A stretch of DNA of 64,000 bases, from the NCBI RefSeq assembly GCF_001894985.1, contig NZ_BCXG01000025.1, forward strand, positions 1 to 64,000. Reading direction: 5' to 3'. The stretch is from Rhodococcus tukisamuensis NBRC 100609. Its GTDB lineage: Bacteria; Actinomycetota; Actinomycetes; Mycobacteriales; Mycobacteriaceae. The translations under genes were made by a program, and so were the position numbers. Within the stretch, counting starts at the first letter, position 1. Each line of letters starts with the position of its first letter. Shown here piece after piece: positions 1 to 7,028 of the stretch. The notes beneath the pieces were generated by a model. That model did not search any database. It saw only the letters and a program-made list of their open reading frames with translations, and was not told where the DNA came from.

Positions 1-701
1 CCTCGACCTCCACGGCCTCGAACGTCGAGGTCTCCACGGATGTCGTGGTTGCCGACACCACCACCACGATGAACGTGCCGGGTGAGGCCACCACGGGCGA
101 CCAGGTCGAGCTCTTCGCCCTGGTCAAGGATGGCGACAACAACCCCGCCGTCGGCGGCACCGTCCAGTTCACGATCAACGGCACCAACGTCGGCGGCGCG
201 ATCGCCCTCGTCGACGGCGGCGCGAAGCTCGACCACACCTTCGCCGCCAGCGGCGCGTACACCGTCGGCGCCGTCTACAGCGGCTCCGCGACGTTCAACG
301 GCTCGACCGCGACGGCTGCGTCCGTCAACGTCACCGATCCGGCGCCGGTCGAGCTCGACACGGTCACCACGCTGACCGCGCCGGCGACCGCCACCAAGGG
401 TGACGCGGTGAACCTGTCCGCGGCCGTCAAGACCCAGGCCGGCGCCCCGGTCACCGCCGGCACCGTCACCTTCATGGACGGCGCCACCGCGATCGGCACC
501 GCCGTCGACGTGGTCAACGGCCAGGCGACCCTGTCGCACGCCTTCGCCCTCACCGGCGACCGGCACATCACCGCCGTCTACAGCGGCGCGTCGGGCCTGA
601 AGGAGTCGACCTCGGCCGCCTCCACGGTCGTCGTCTCCGCCGGCGGCACCAACCCCGGCGGTGGCTCGCTGGGATCGCTCGGGAGCATCTTCGGTTCCTA
701 G
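1..701 (+). CDS. Ig-like repeat surface protein, C-terminal part (5' end outside window)
   Basis: The reading frame is open from the window edge (frame starting at base 3) to a TAG stop, so only the C-terminal ~232 residues are present. Two tandem ~90-residue Ig-like beta-sandwich repeats of the Big_3_5 type are visible. Each starts with a threonine-rich strand and holds a GTV-F/T-x-G turn and a conserved AVYSG motif (one near codon 90, one near codon 190). The protein ends in a Gly/Ser tail, GGGSLGSLGSIFGS, without a sortase motif or transmembrane anchor. Such repeats are known from secreted or wall-associated actinobacterial proteins; the ligand is unknown. The GTG at base 45 is an internal codon, not a start. 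A strong stem-loop follows the stop. Confidence 0.8.
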   Translation, partial: STSTASNVEVSTDVVVADTTTTMNVPGEATTGDQVELFALVKDGDNNPAVGGTVQFTINGTNVGGAIALVDGGAKLDHTFAASGAYTVGAVYSGSATFNGSTATAASVNVTDPAPVELDTVTTLTAPATATKGDAVNLSAAVKTQAGAPVTAGTVTFMDGATAIGTAVDVVNGQATLSHAFALTGDRHITAVYSGASGLKESTSAASTVVVSAGGTNPGGGSLGSLGSIFGS

Positions 702-730
702 TTCCACGAGCAACCTGACAACACCATGAC

Positions 731-763
731 GAACGCCCCTCGCCGAAACGGTGAGGGGCGTTC
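731..763 (+). terminator. Stem-loop terminator after Ig-repeat gene
   Basis: A perfect 11-bp stem (GAACGCCCCTC at 731-741 pairs with 753-763) is topped by a further CCG-AAA-CGG hairpin. It starts 30 bases after the stop codon. There is no long T-run, as is common in GC-rich actinobacteria. Confidence 0.8.
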
Positions 764-858
764 GCCGTGCGGCGGCGTAGATTTCACGCGAATCGACGCC
801 GCGCCTGCTTCCATGTCAACCACCCGCGGAGGGTCGGCAATTGCCCTATGTTGACCGG

Positions 859-2202
859 ATGACCATCGCCGTCCCCCGGCTCAGCCGGTCCACCGTCGCC
901 GGGTACTCCCTCGGCTCGGTGGGCACCGGCGGCTTCGCCACCCTCCCCGGGCTGGTCCTCGCCTACTACCTGACCGACACCCTCGGGGTGGCGGCCGCCG
1001 CGGCCAGCGTGGTGGTGTTCGCGCCGAAGGCGCTCGACCTCCTGGTGAACCCGCTGATCGGGTCCCGTAGCGACGCCGAGGCCGCCCGCACCGGCACCCG
1101 GCGGCGGTTCCTCCTGCTCGGTGCGCTCACCCTGCCCGTCTTCTTCGCGCTCACCTTCGCGGTCCCGACGGGCCTGTCCGCGTTGGCCGGATGCCTCTGG
1201 GTGGGTACGGCCTTCATCGCCGCCGCCGTCGCATTCAGCCTCTTCCAGGTGCCGTACATCGCGCTGCCCGCGGAACTGACCGACGACTACCACGAGCGGT
1301 CCCGGCTGATGTCCTGGCGCGTCGCCCTGCTGGGGGTGGCGATCCTGCTGTTCGGGGCCGGCGGCCCGGCCTTGCGCGAACTCGGCGGCGGCGGCCGCCC
1401 CGGCTACCTGGTGATGGGTGTCGTCGCCGGGCTGATCCTCGGACTCGGCATGCTGGCCAGCTGGCGGATCGCACCGCGCGGTCCCGCCACCAACGTCGAT
1501 TCGACTGCCTCGCACGGTATCTCCGAGAGCCTCGCTGCGGTGCGGTCGAGTTCGGCCTTCCGGTTCCTGCTCGGCACCTTCGTGCTGCAGGCCCTGGCAA
1601 CCGGCTGCATGCTGGGCGGCGCCCAGTACGTGGCCACCTACGTGCTCGACGCCGAGGACGCGGTCTCGTTTCTGTTCGTCGCCCTGGTGGGCCCCGCCGT
1701 CGCGGTGATGCCGCTGTGGACGCGGCTGGTCCGCCAGTGGGGCAAGCAGCGCGCCTTCTTCCTCGCCTCCGGGCTGTTCCTGGTCGCCGCGCTGGCCCTG
1801 CTGGGGCTGCTCTCCGGCCCCGGCGGCTGGGTGTACGCGGTGGTGGCGCTCGCCGGGATCGGCTACGCCGGAATGCAGATGCTGCCGATGTCGATGCTGC
1901 CGGACGTGATCAGCGACCACGAGACTCGGTCCGCCGGAGCCGTCCGAGCCGGCGCCTTCAGCGGGGTGTGGACGGCCGCCGAGACGGTGAGCATGGCGCT
2001 GGGACCGGCGGTGGTGCTGCTCGTCCTCGCCGCCACCGGATTCGTCTCGTCCGCGGGCGCAGACCCGGCCCCCCAGTCCGACACCGCGATCACCGGGATC
2101 GTGCTCGCCTTCGCGCTGGTGCCCGCCCTGCTGGTGGCCGCCAGCATGTGGGCACTGCGCGGCTATCGTCTCGCCGCCGAGGAACGGAACAGGAACCACT
2201 GA
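859..2202 (+). CDS. MFS transporter, GPH (Na+/melibiose symporter-like) family
   Basis: A 447-residue polytopic membrane protein with about 12 hydrophobic segments. The N-terminal half has the GPH-type signature KALDLLVNPLIGSRSD, where aspartates normally contribute to cation/sugar symport, and the family motif PYIALPAELTDDYHERSRL after TM4. Family members import sugars or related small molecules with Na+ or H+; the substrate here is unknown. ATG at 859 is preferred over the TTG at 841. A TATGTT hexamer (847-852) lies 6 bases before this ATG, which would fit a leaderless transcript. The stop overlaps the next start (TGATG), so it is very probably co-translated with the PLP enzyme downstream, which hints at uptake of that enzyme's substrate. 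Confidence 0.85.
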   Translation: MTIAVPRLSRSTVAGYSLGSVGTGGFATLPGLVLAYYLTDTLGVAAAAASVVVFAPKALDLLVNPLIGSRSDAEAARTGTRRRFLLLGALTLPVFFALTFAVPTGLSALAGCLWVGTAFIAAAVAFSLFQVPYIALPAELTDDYHERSRLMSWRVALLGVAILLFGAGGPALRELGGGGRPGYLVMGVVAGLILGLGMLASWRIAPRGPATNVDSTASHGISESLAAVRSSSAFRFLLGTFVLQALATGCMLGGAQYVATYVLDAEDAVSFLFVALVGPAVAVMPLWTRLVRQWGKQRAFFLASGLFLVAALALLGLLSGPGGWVYAVVALAGIGYAGMQMLPMSMLPDVISDHETRSAGAVRAGAFSGVWTAAETVSMALGPAVVLLVLAATGFVSSAGADPAPQSDTAITGIVLAFALVPALLVAASMWALRGYRLAAEERNRNH

Positions 2203-3668
2203 TGCAGTTCGAACACACCCCCACCGAGATCCTCGCCCGGCTCGACGAGCTACGCGCGGCCGACGCCCCCACCGAGGGCGGGCGCCTGCTGTCCTACGTC
2301 TACGACCCCGGCGTCGCCGAGCTGCACGACCTGGCCGGTGCCGCGGCGCGGAAGGCGCAGTCGCTCAACGGACTCGACCCGACCACGTTCCCCTCCGTCG
2401 CGGCGCTCGAGCGGGACCTCGTCGGGCTGGCCCGCGACGTGCTCGCCGACGGGGTGGACGGCGTCGTCGGCTCCGTCACCAGCGGGGGCACCGAGAGCTG
2501 CATGCTCGCGGTGAAGTCCGCCCGCGACAGCTGGCGAGCGGCGACCGGCCGGGACGACCGGCCGACACTCGTGATCGGGTCCACCGCGCACGCCGCGTTC
2601 ATCAAGGCCGCGCACTACCTGGACCTGCGACTTCGGGTGCTGCCGGTCGACCCGGACACCTGCCGGCTCCGGCCCGCGGACGTGAGGGCGGCGCTGGACG
2701 AGGACGTCGCGCTGGTGGTGGTGTCGACGCCGTCCTACCCGCACGGGGCCCTCGACCCGGTCGCGGAGATCGCGGAAATCTGCGCCGCACAGTCTGTTCC
2801 GGTGCACGTGGACGGATGCATCGGCGCGTGGGTGCTGCCCTGGTGGCCGGGTGCGCAGGACCGTCCCGCCTGGGACCTCCGGGTGCCGGGGGTGGCAAGC
2901 CTGTCGGTGGACCTGCACAAGTACGGCTACGCGCCGAAGGGCGTCTCGGTGCTGCTCTACCGCGACCGGGACCGGCACCGTCGGCAGTGGTTCGCCACCA
3001 GCGCCTGGCCGGGGTACGCCGTCGTCAACCCCACCATGCTGGGCTCTCGGACGGTGATGCCCATCGCCGCCGGCTGGGCGGTGTCACAGGCCTTGGGGCG
3101 CGGCGGGTTCGCGGAACTCACCGGCCAGATCGCCGGGGCCGTCGAGCAGCTCCGCAAGGTGGTGGACGCCGTCGAGGGCCTGCGAGTGGTCGGCGACCCG
3201 GTGGGCCCGCTGCTCGCGGTGGCCACCGACCCCGACGTCGACGAGACGAGGCGGGTGGACCCGCACCGTTGGGCGGACGCCGCAAAGGATCTGGGCTGGG
3301 TGCTGCAACCGCAGCCGGGACGCGTCCAGTCCGACGGCACCACGTTGCCGCGCACGACCCACCTGACGATCACTCCCGTCACCGAATCGGTCTGCGCCGA
3401 ACTGGGCGATGCGCTTTCCGCAGCCGCGGATTCGGTCCGCGGCGTTCCCGGGGCCACCGCCCCCGCGGAGTTCGTGGCGGCGGCCGGACAGATCCGCCCG
3501 GAGGACCTCACCAGCGAGAACTGTGCCGCGGTGCTGGGCCTGGCAGGCCTGGACCCGGAGGGTGGGCTGGACGGCCCGATGGCCGAGCTGCTGGCGCTGA
3601 TCGAGGCGCTGCCCGAGCACGTCGCGGAGCGGTTGCTGGTCGAGTTCCTGGCCCGCTTCATGGAGTAG
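2202..3668 (+). CDS. PLP-dependent decarboxylase/lyase, sphingosine-1-phosphate lyase-like
   Basis: A 488-residue fold-type I PLP enzyme of the group II decarboxylase superfamily. The PLP lysine lies in SVDLHKYGYAPKGVSVLLYR, which closely resembles the HKYGYAPKG signature of sphingosine-1-phosphate lyases rather than glutamate or DOPA decarboxylases. TSGGTES (phosphate-binding loop) and HVDGCIGAW (aspartate to the pyridine nitrogen) are also recognisable. By family it would cleave a phosphorylated amino alcohol or decarboxylate an amino acid; the true substrate is inferred only. The protein appears soluble: I see no N-terminal TM anchor like that of the eukaryotic lyases. Its ATG overlaps the stop of the upstream symporter by one base, implying one operon. 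Confidence 0.8.
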   Translation: MQFEHTPTEILARLDELRAADAPTEGGRLLSYVYDPGVAELHDLAGAAARKAQSLNGLDPTTFPSVAALERDLVGLARDVLADGVDGVVGSVTSGGTESCMLAVKSARDSWRAATGRDDRPTLVIGSTAHAAFIKAAHYLDLRLRVLPVDPDTCRLRPADVRAALDEDVALVVVSTPSYPHGALDPVAEIAEICAAQSVPVHVDGCIGAWVLPWWPGAQDRPAWDLRVPGVASLSVDLHKYGYAPKGVSVLLYRDRDRHRRQWFATSAWPGYAVVNPTMLGSRTVMPIAAGWAVSQALGRGGFAELTGQIAGAVEQLRKVVDAVEGLRVVGDPVGPLLAVATDPDVDETRRVDPHRWADAAKDLGWVLQPQPGRVQSDGTTLPRTTHLTITPVTESVCAELGDALSAAADSVRGVPGATAPAEFVAAAGQIRPEDLTSENCAAVLGLAGLDPEGGLDGPMAELLALIEALPEHVAERLLVEFLARFME

Positions 3669-3686
3669 TCGACCGCACCCGGCTCG

Positions 3687-3723
3687 TCCCCCACCCACGG
3701 GCGCCGCGGACACCGGTGGGGGA
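3687..3723 (+). terminator. Stem-loop after PLP-enzyme gene
   Basis: TCCCCCACC (3687-3695) pairs perfectly with GGTGGGGGA (3715-3723). It follows the PLP-enzyme stop by 18 bases. It may terminate that operon or sit in the leader of the small membrane peptide that starts 37 bases later. Confidence 0.5.
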
Positions 3724-3760
3724 TGATGGAGGCAGGACGGACAACGAGGGGAGGCACCAA

Positions 3761-3820
3761 ATGGACACCGTGGTCCTGTTCCTGCTGGCGTGCGCGGTCT
3801 ACTGGTGGGCCCTGCTCTGA
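3761..3820 (+). CDS. 19-residue single-pass membrane peptide
   Basis: A very short frame encodes MDTVVLFLLACAVYWWALL, which is almost entirely hydrophobic with a Trp-Trp near the C-terminus, so it should insert as one transmembrane helix. The main support is an excellent ribosome-binding site, AGGGGAGG at 3747-3754, six bases before the ATG. It lies between the PLP-enzyme operon and the convergent fur gene. I do not recognise a family. Single-helix peptides of this size in bacteria often bind and tune a membrane partner, but nothing here names the partner. It could also be a chance frame. Confidence 0.55.
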   Translation: MDTVVLFLLACAVYWWALL

Positions 3821-3834
3821 CCTGACGTCCTCGG

Positions 3835-4299
3835 TCAGCGCGGCGCGGTCGGCTCCGGGCGCGGGTCGCCGGCTGCCCGGCACCGCTCACACAGGCCCCA
3901 GAACACGACCTCGGCCTCGTCGATCGCGAATCCGTGCGGGTCCGAGGGTTGCAGGCAGGGCGCGTGCCCAACGACACAGTCGACGTCGACGACGAGGCCG
4001 CACCCGCGGCACACCAGATGGTGATGGTTGTCCCCGGTCCGGGTCTCGAACCGCGCCGGGGAGCCGGCCGGCTCGATGCGGCGGAGGATCCCGGCGTTCA
4101 CGCAGGCCCTGAGCACGTCGTACACCGCCTGCGTGGACACCGACCCGAGCTCCCGCCGAACCGCGGCGGCAACCCCGTCGGCATCGGAATGCGGCTGCGC
4201 GGCAACCGCATTCAACACTGCGACCCGCGGAGCGGTCACCCGCAGGCCCACCGAGCGCAACTGCGCCTGGGGGTCGAGGTGATCGTCGCCGTGCTGCAT
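3835..4299 (-). CDS. furA: Fur-family metal/peroxide-responsive repressor (FurA type)
   Basis: A 154-residue Fur-family protein. The N-terminal winged helix (about residues 12-80, with STQAVYDVLRACVNAGILRRIE as the recognition region) is followed by the dimerisation domain with the metal motif HHHLVCRGCG and a second C-x2-C, CERC, which together form the structural zinc site. The HHH-x-VCxxCG arrangement is typical of actinobacterial FurA, which represses catalase/peroxidase genes and itself and is relieved by peroxide. It lies 319 bases downstream of katA on the same strand but has its own promoter with the same operator as katA, so the two are likely a co-regulated pair. The A of the ATG is 7 bases from a -10-like GATACT, suggesting a leaderless transcript. 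Confidence 0.9.
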   Translation of the reverse strand: MQHGDDHLDPQAQLRSVGLRVTAPRVAVLNAVAAQPHSDADGVAAAVRRELGSVSTQAVYDVLRACVNAGILRRIEPAGSPARFETRTGDNHHHLVCRGCGLVVDVDCVVGHAPCLQPSDPHGFAIDEAEVVFWGLCERCRAAGDPRPEPTAPR

Positions 4300-4305
4300 G
4301 AGCCA

Positions 4306-4335
4306 AGTATCCCCCTTCTCTGGAACAAGTCAAGA
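4306..4335 (-). promoter_or_regulatory. fur promoter with Fur-type operator
   Basis: Reading the minus strand, TCTTGACT-N2-TTCCAGA occupies 4335-4319. Its TTGACT doubles as a -35 box, and 16 bases on comes GATACT (4311-4306), six bases before the ATG. The same 17-mer with only the two middle bases changed occurs upstream of katA. The form matches my recollection of FurA operators that overlap the -35 of actinobacterial furA genes, so autoregulation is likely. Confidence 0.75.
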
Positions 4336-4354
4336 AAACGCGGCCCCCACGTCT

Positions 4355-4404
4355 CCCCAATGTCACATCGGGGAACCATGGGGAACCCAATGTGACATTT
4401 GGGG
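4355..4404. repeat. Intergenic inverted repeat between katA and fur
   Basis: CCCCAATGTCACAT (4355-4368) is reverse-complementary to 4390-4404 with one bulged T. The loop holds a direct repeat of GGGGAACC (4370-4377 and 4380-4387 region). It lies upstream of the fur promoter and beyond the katA terminator. It could be a regulator site, a second terminator, or a dispersed palindromic element; the core resembles the palindrome at 18674-18726. The rest of the 4300-4618 gap holds only the fur promoter and the katA terminator. Confidence 0.6.
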
Positions 4405-4550
4405 AGCTGTCGGAGACAGTCGGGCACTGGGAACAAACTCCCGACCGTCGCCGTTGAACGAACCGTTGGCGTCCGGACATGCCCCGGGCCTCACCCCTTT
4501 AGTCGCTACGTGCGACCACTCGCCGAGAGGCGCCTGTGGGACGTCAACGC

Positions 4551-4584
4551 GAAGGGCCGCCCACACTTGCGTGGGCGGCCCTTC
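4551..4584 (-). terminator. katA terminator
   Basis: A perfect 14-bp stem GAAGGGCCGCCCAC (4551-4564) / GTGGGCGGCCCTTC (4571-4584) with a 6-base loop, 35 bases beyond the katA stop on the minus strand. Confidence 0.85.
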
Positions 4585-4618
4585 ACCTACTTCCGGTCCG
4601 GATCAGCGGACGCCAGGC

Positions 4619-6094
4619 TCAGGCCAGCGCCTTGATCGCCTTGGCGACGCCCTCACCGTAGGCCGGGTCACATGCGGTGCAGTTGTCGATGTGGCGCTGC
4701 ACCACCTGCTCGGAGGCCCCGTTGATGGCGCGGGCGGTGTTGTCGAAGAGCACCTGCTTCTGCTCGGCGCTCATGTTGTTGAAGAGCACCCGCGGCTGTG
4801 AGAAGTAGTCGTCGTCGTCCGCGCGGTAGTCGAAGTGGTCCGCGACCGCGCCGACGGCCTGCGCGGGATCGCGGTACTGCGGCTGCTCCTGCCACCGCCC
4901 GTAGCTGTTCGGCTCGTAGTGGAGGGAGCCGCCGTTGTTGCCGTCAACCCGCATCGCCCCGTCCCGGTGGAAGTTGCTCACCGGGCAGCGCGGCGAGTTC
5001 ACCGGGATCTGGTAGTTGTTCACGCCCAGCCGGTAGCGCTGCGCGTCGCCGTAGGAGAACAGCCGGCCCTGCAGCATCCGGTCCGGCGAGAAGCTGATGC
5101 CGGGCACCACGTGCGCCGGGTTGAACGCGGCCTGCTCCACCTCGGCGAAGTAGTTGTCCGGGTTCCGGTTGAGCTCCCACTCGCCGACCTCGATCAGCGG
5201 GTAGTCGCCCTTCGGCCACACCTTGGTCAGGTCGAACGGATGGTAGGGCACCTTCGCCGCGTCGGCCTCCGGCATGATCTGCACGCACAGCTTCCACTTC
5301 GGGAAGTCGCCGGCCTCGATCGCGTCGAAGAGGTCGCGCTGGTGGCTCTCGCGGTCGTTGCCGACCAGCTCGCCCGCCTCGGCGTCGGTCAGGTTCTCGA
5401 TGCCCTGCTGCACACGATGGTGGAACTTGACCCAGAACCGCTCGCCCGCGTCGTTGATGAAACTGAAGGTGTGCGAGCCGAAGCCGTGCATGTGCCGGTA
5501 CGACGACGGGATGCCGCGGTCGCTCATCACGATGGTGACCTGGTGCAGCGACTCGGGCAGGTTCGTCCAGAAGTCCCAGTTGTTGTTGGCGCTGCGGAGG
5601 TTGGTGCGCGGGTCCCGCTTGACGGCGTGGTTGAGGTCCGGGAACTTCAGCGGATCACGGAAGAAGAAGACCGGGGTGTTGTTGCCGACGAGGTCCCAGT
5701 TGCCCTCTTCCGTGTAGAACTTGACGGCAAATCCCCGGATGTCACGCTCGGCGTCGGCCGCGCCGCGCTCACCCGCGACGGTGGAGAACCGAGCGAAGAG
5801 CTCGGTCTTCTTGCCGACCTCGGAGAAGATCTTCGCGCTGGTGTACTTGGTGATGTCGTTGGTGACGGTGAACGTGCCGTAGGCACCGGAACCCTTGGCG
5901 TGCATGCGGCGCTCCGGGATGACCTCACGGTCGAAGTGCGCGAGCTTCTCGAGGAACCAGACGTCCTGCAGCAGCTGCGGTCCCCGCGGACCGGCCGTCT
6001 GCACGTTCTGGTTGTCCGGCACCGGCGCGCCGACCGCGGTGGTCAGCTTCGAGTCGGTCGCCGAGGTGTTCTGAGGATCAGTGCCTTGAGTCAT
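4619..6094 (-). CDS. katA: Haem catalase (small-subunit, clade 3 type)
   Basis: A 491-residue monofunctional catalase that dismutates hydrogen peroxide. The active-site His65 lies in [12 protein letters not shown], the distal Asn near 139 in [13 protein letters not shown], and the proximal haem-ligand Tyr348 in [14 protein letters not shown]. The length matches the small-subunit class, with no C-terminal flavodoxin-like domain and no signal peptide, so it is cytoplasmic. AAGGAAGG lies about 10 bases before the ATG. The leader is ~145 bases long and contains a CGCCGCGA/TCGCGGCG hairpin (about 6189-6211). Upstream sits the operator shared with fur, so it is expected to be repressed by the neighbouring Fur protein and induced by peroxide. 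Confidence 0.96.
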   Translation of the reverse strand: MTQGTDPQNTSATDSKLTTAVGAPVPDNQNVQTAGPRGPQLLQDVWFLEKLAHFDREVIPERRMHAKGSGAYGTFTVTNDITKYTSAKIFSEVGKKTELFARFSTVAGERGAADAERDIRGFAVKFYTEEGNWDLVGNNTPVFFFRDPLKFPDLNHAVKRDPRTNLRSANNNWDFWTNLPESLHQVTIVMSDRGIPSSYRHMHGFGSHTFSFINDAGERFWVKFHHRVQQGIENLTDAEAGELVGNDRESHQRDLFDAIEAGDFPKWKLCVQIMPEADAAKVPYHPFDLTKVWPKGDYPLIEVGEWELNRNPDNYFAEVEQAAFNPAHVVPGISFSPDRMLQGRLFSYGDAQRYRLGVNNYQIPVNSPRCPVSNFHRDGAMRVDGNNGGSLHYEPNSYGRWQEQPQYRDPAQAVGAVADHFDYRADDDDYFSQPRVLFNNMSAEQKQVLFDNTARAINGASEQVVQRHIDNCTACDPAYGEGVAKAIKALA

Positions 6095-6238
6095 CTGTGG
6101 ATCCCTTCCTTACTGGCCGAGCCCGGGGGCGTCGGCCACGTTGGACTGCGAACCTCGGTCGGAGCTACATCCGAAGGTGGGCGTGACCCGCCGCGAACCG
6201 TGGCTCGCGGCGTGGGGCTGCTTCTCGGTCACACCAAC

Positions 6239-6269
6239 ACTGCAACACCTTTTCTGGAATTAGTCAAGA
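6239..6269 (-). promoter_or_regulatory. katA promoter/operator (Fur-type box)
   Basis: On the minus strand TCTTGACT-N2-TTCCAGA lies at 6269-6253, identical to the box at fur except for the two central bases. TTGACT (6267-6262) can act as -35, with a weak TGCAGT (6244-6239) 17 bases downstream as -10, about 145 bases before the katA ATG. Confidence 0.7.
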
Positions 6270-6423
6270 TTAGGCCCGGCCTGTCGCGCGGCCGACTCCC
6301 GCCCATGCTCGCCCATCGCGGCGTCCGCCGTGGGGCGTTCACACATTGTTCTCCCGGAAACGAATTCGAGGCCCGAACTCGACACGTCACCCCTGCCGCC
6401 GAGGCGAATTCCGGAGGAGAGTG

Positions 6424-6471
6424 GTGATTGCGGGCCCAACTCACGAGAGGAGGCGAGGGCCGTGGACATGA
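6424..6471 (+). CDS. Possible 15-residue upstream peptide before the Met-rich gene
   Basis: A GTG directly after GGAGGAGA (6413-6420) opens a 15-codon frame whose TGA (6469-6471) overlaps the ATG at 6468 inside the next gene in an ATGA arrangement. It may be a leader that couples translation of the methionine-rich peptide. There is no conserved motif to support it, and the spacing from the ribosome-binding site is short. Apart from the katA promoter and leader, the rest of the 6095-6461 interval shows no gene. Confidence 0.25.
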   Translation: MIAGPTHERRRGPWT

Positions 6472-6560
6472 TGCATATGTTCATGATGTGGCTGCAGCAG
6501 ATGGGCGTGACGCCACCGATGATGAACATGCCCCCGATGATGAACATGCCGCCGAAGTAG
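6462..6560 (+). CDS. Methionine-rich 32-residue mini-protein
   Basis: GAGAGGAGG (6445-6453) stands 8 bases before a GTG that opens a 32-codon frame. Thirteen of the 32 residues are Met (counting the start), with one His near the N-terminus, a short hydrophobic stretch (MFMMWLQQM) and a C-terminal tail made of two PPMMNM units. Met-rich motifs of the MxxM/MM type are known to bind Cu(I) or Ag(I) in copper-handling proteins; soft-metal binding is therefore an inference from composition. The next gene is an ArsR-type metalloregulator with a separate operator. ATG codons at 6468 and 6471 are alternative starts. I recognise no family. Confidence 0.6.
   Translation: MDMMHMFMMWLQQMGVTPPMMNMPPMMNMPPK
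6516..6551 (+). repeat. Tandem 18-bp repeat in Met-rich gene
   Basis: Two adjacent copies of CCGATGATGAACATGCCC (6516-6533) and the same with a final G (6534-6551) encode the doubled PMMNMP unit. The near identity at third positions suggests a recent duplication. Confidence 0.85.
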
Positions 6561-6621
6561 GTCGACGAAGCAACAACCGACCCCACACGCGGCCGGAGCC
6601 GCGCAGCGCGCCGATTCTTAA

Positions 6622-6635
6622 TTGACATATGTCAA
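6622..6635 (+). promoter_or_regulatory. arsR operator/promoter palindrome
   Basis: TTGACATATGTCAA is a perfect 14-bp palindrome 21 bases before the arsR ATG. Its TTGACA doubles as a consensus -35 box. ArsR/SmtB repressors bind such imperfect or perfect AT-centred palindromes over their own promoters, so metal-relieved autorepression is likely. Confidence 0.75.
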
Positions 6636-6656
6636 GAGGGTGGCAGGATCGGGTGC

Positions 6657-7016
6657 ATGCCGAAGACGTTGCCGACCCTCGACGTGACCGCTCCGGTCTG
6701 CTGTGCGCCCGTCTCCGCCGCCCCTCTGACCGACGAGGCCGCGCTGCACGTCGCGCTGCGACTGAAGGCGCTCGCCGACCCGGTCCGGATCAAGCTGATG
6801 TCGATCCTGCTGACCGCGAAGGAGGGCGAGGTGTGCACGTGCGACCTCGCCACCGCCGTCGGTCTGGCCGAGTCGACGGTCAGCCACCACCTCGGCCAGC
6901 TCAGGAAGGCCGGCATGGTCCGCCCGACGCGACGCGGCATGAATGTCTACTACAGCGCACACCGGGATGCCCTCGAGGCGCTGCGGCTGGTCCTCGACCC
7001 GCACTGCTGCACCTGA
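6657..7016 (+). CDS. arsR: ArsR/SmtB-family metalloregulator
   Basis: A 119-residue winged-helix repressor. The helix alpha-3 motif VCTCDL (Cys60, Cys62) matches the CVCDL arsenite/antimonite site of ArsR proteins. Two further Cys pairs, CC at 15-16 near the N-terminus and CC at 117-118 at the C-terminus, could complete a thiol-rich site. The recognition helix is around LAESTVSHHLGQLRKAGMV. No arsenite pump, arsenate reductase or other classic target lies next to it; the upstream neighbour is the Met-rich mini-protein and the downstream gene is a convergent sortase. The likely ligand is As(III), Sb(III) or another thiophilic metal; which one cannot be read from sequence. Confidence 0.88.
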   Translation: MPKTLPTLDVTAPVCCAPVSAAPLTDEAALHVALRLKALADPVRIKLMSILLTAKEGEVCTCDLATAVGLAESTVSHHLGQLRKAGMVRPTRRGMNVYYSAHRDALEALRLVLDPHCCT

Positions 7017-7028
7017 GGGCCGCGGCCG

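Noticed and set aside
784-2199. Minus-strand 471-codon frame opposite the MFS gene
   Set aside because: His/Gly/Gln-rich composition typical of antisense shadows; the plus-strand GPH transporter is unambiguous.
4355-4404. CRP/GlxR-type site, because TCACA and TGTGA half-sites are present
   Set aside because: The half-sites face outward (TCACA...TGTGA) and are 23 bases apart, not the TGTGA-N6-TCACA arrangement.
6657-7016. Complete arsenic resistance operon
   Set aside because: Only the regulator is present; no arsB, acr3 or arsC homologue lies in the neighbourhood.
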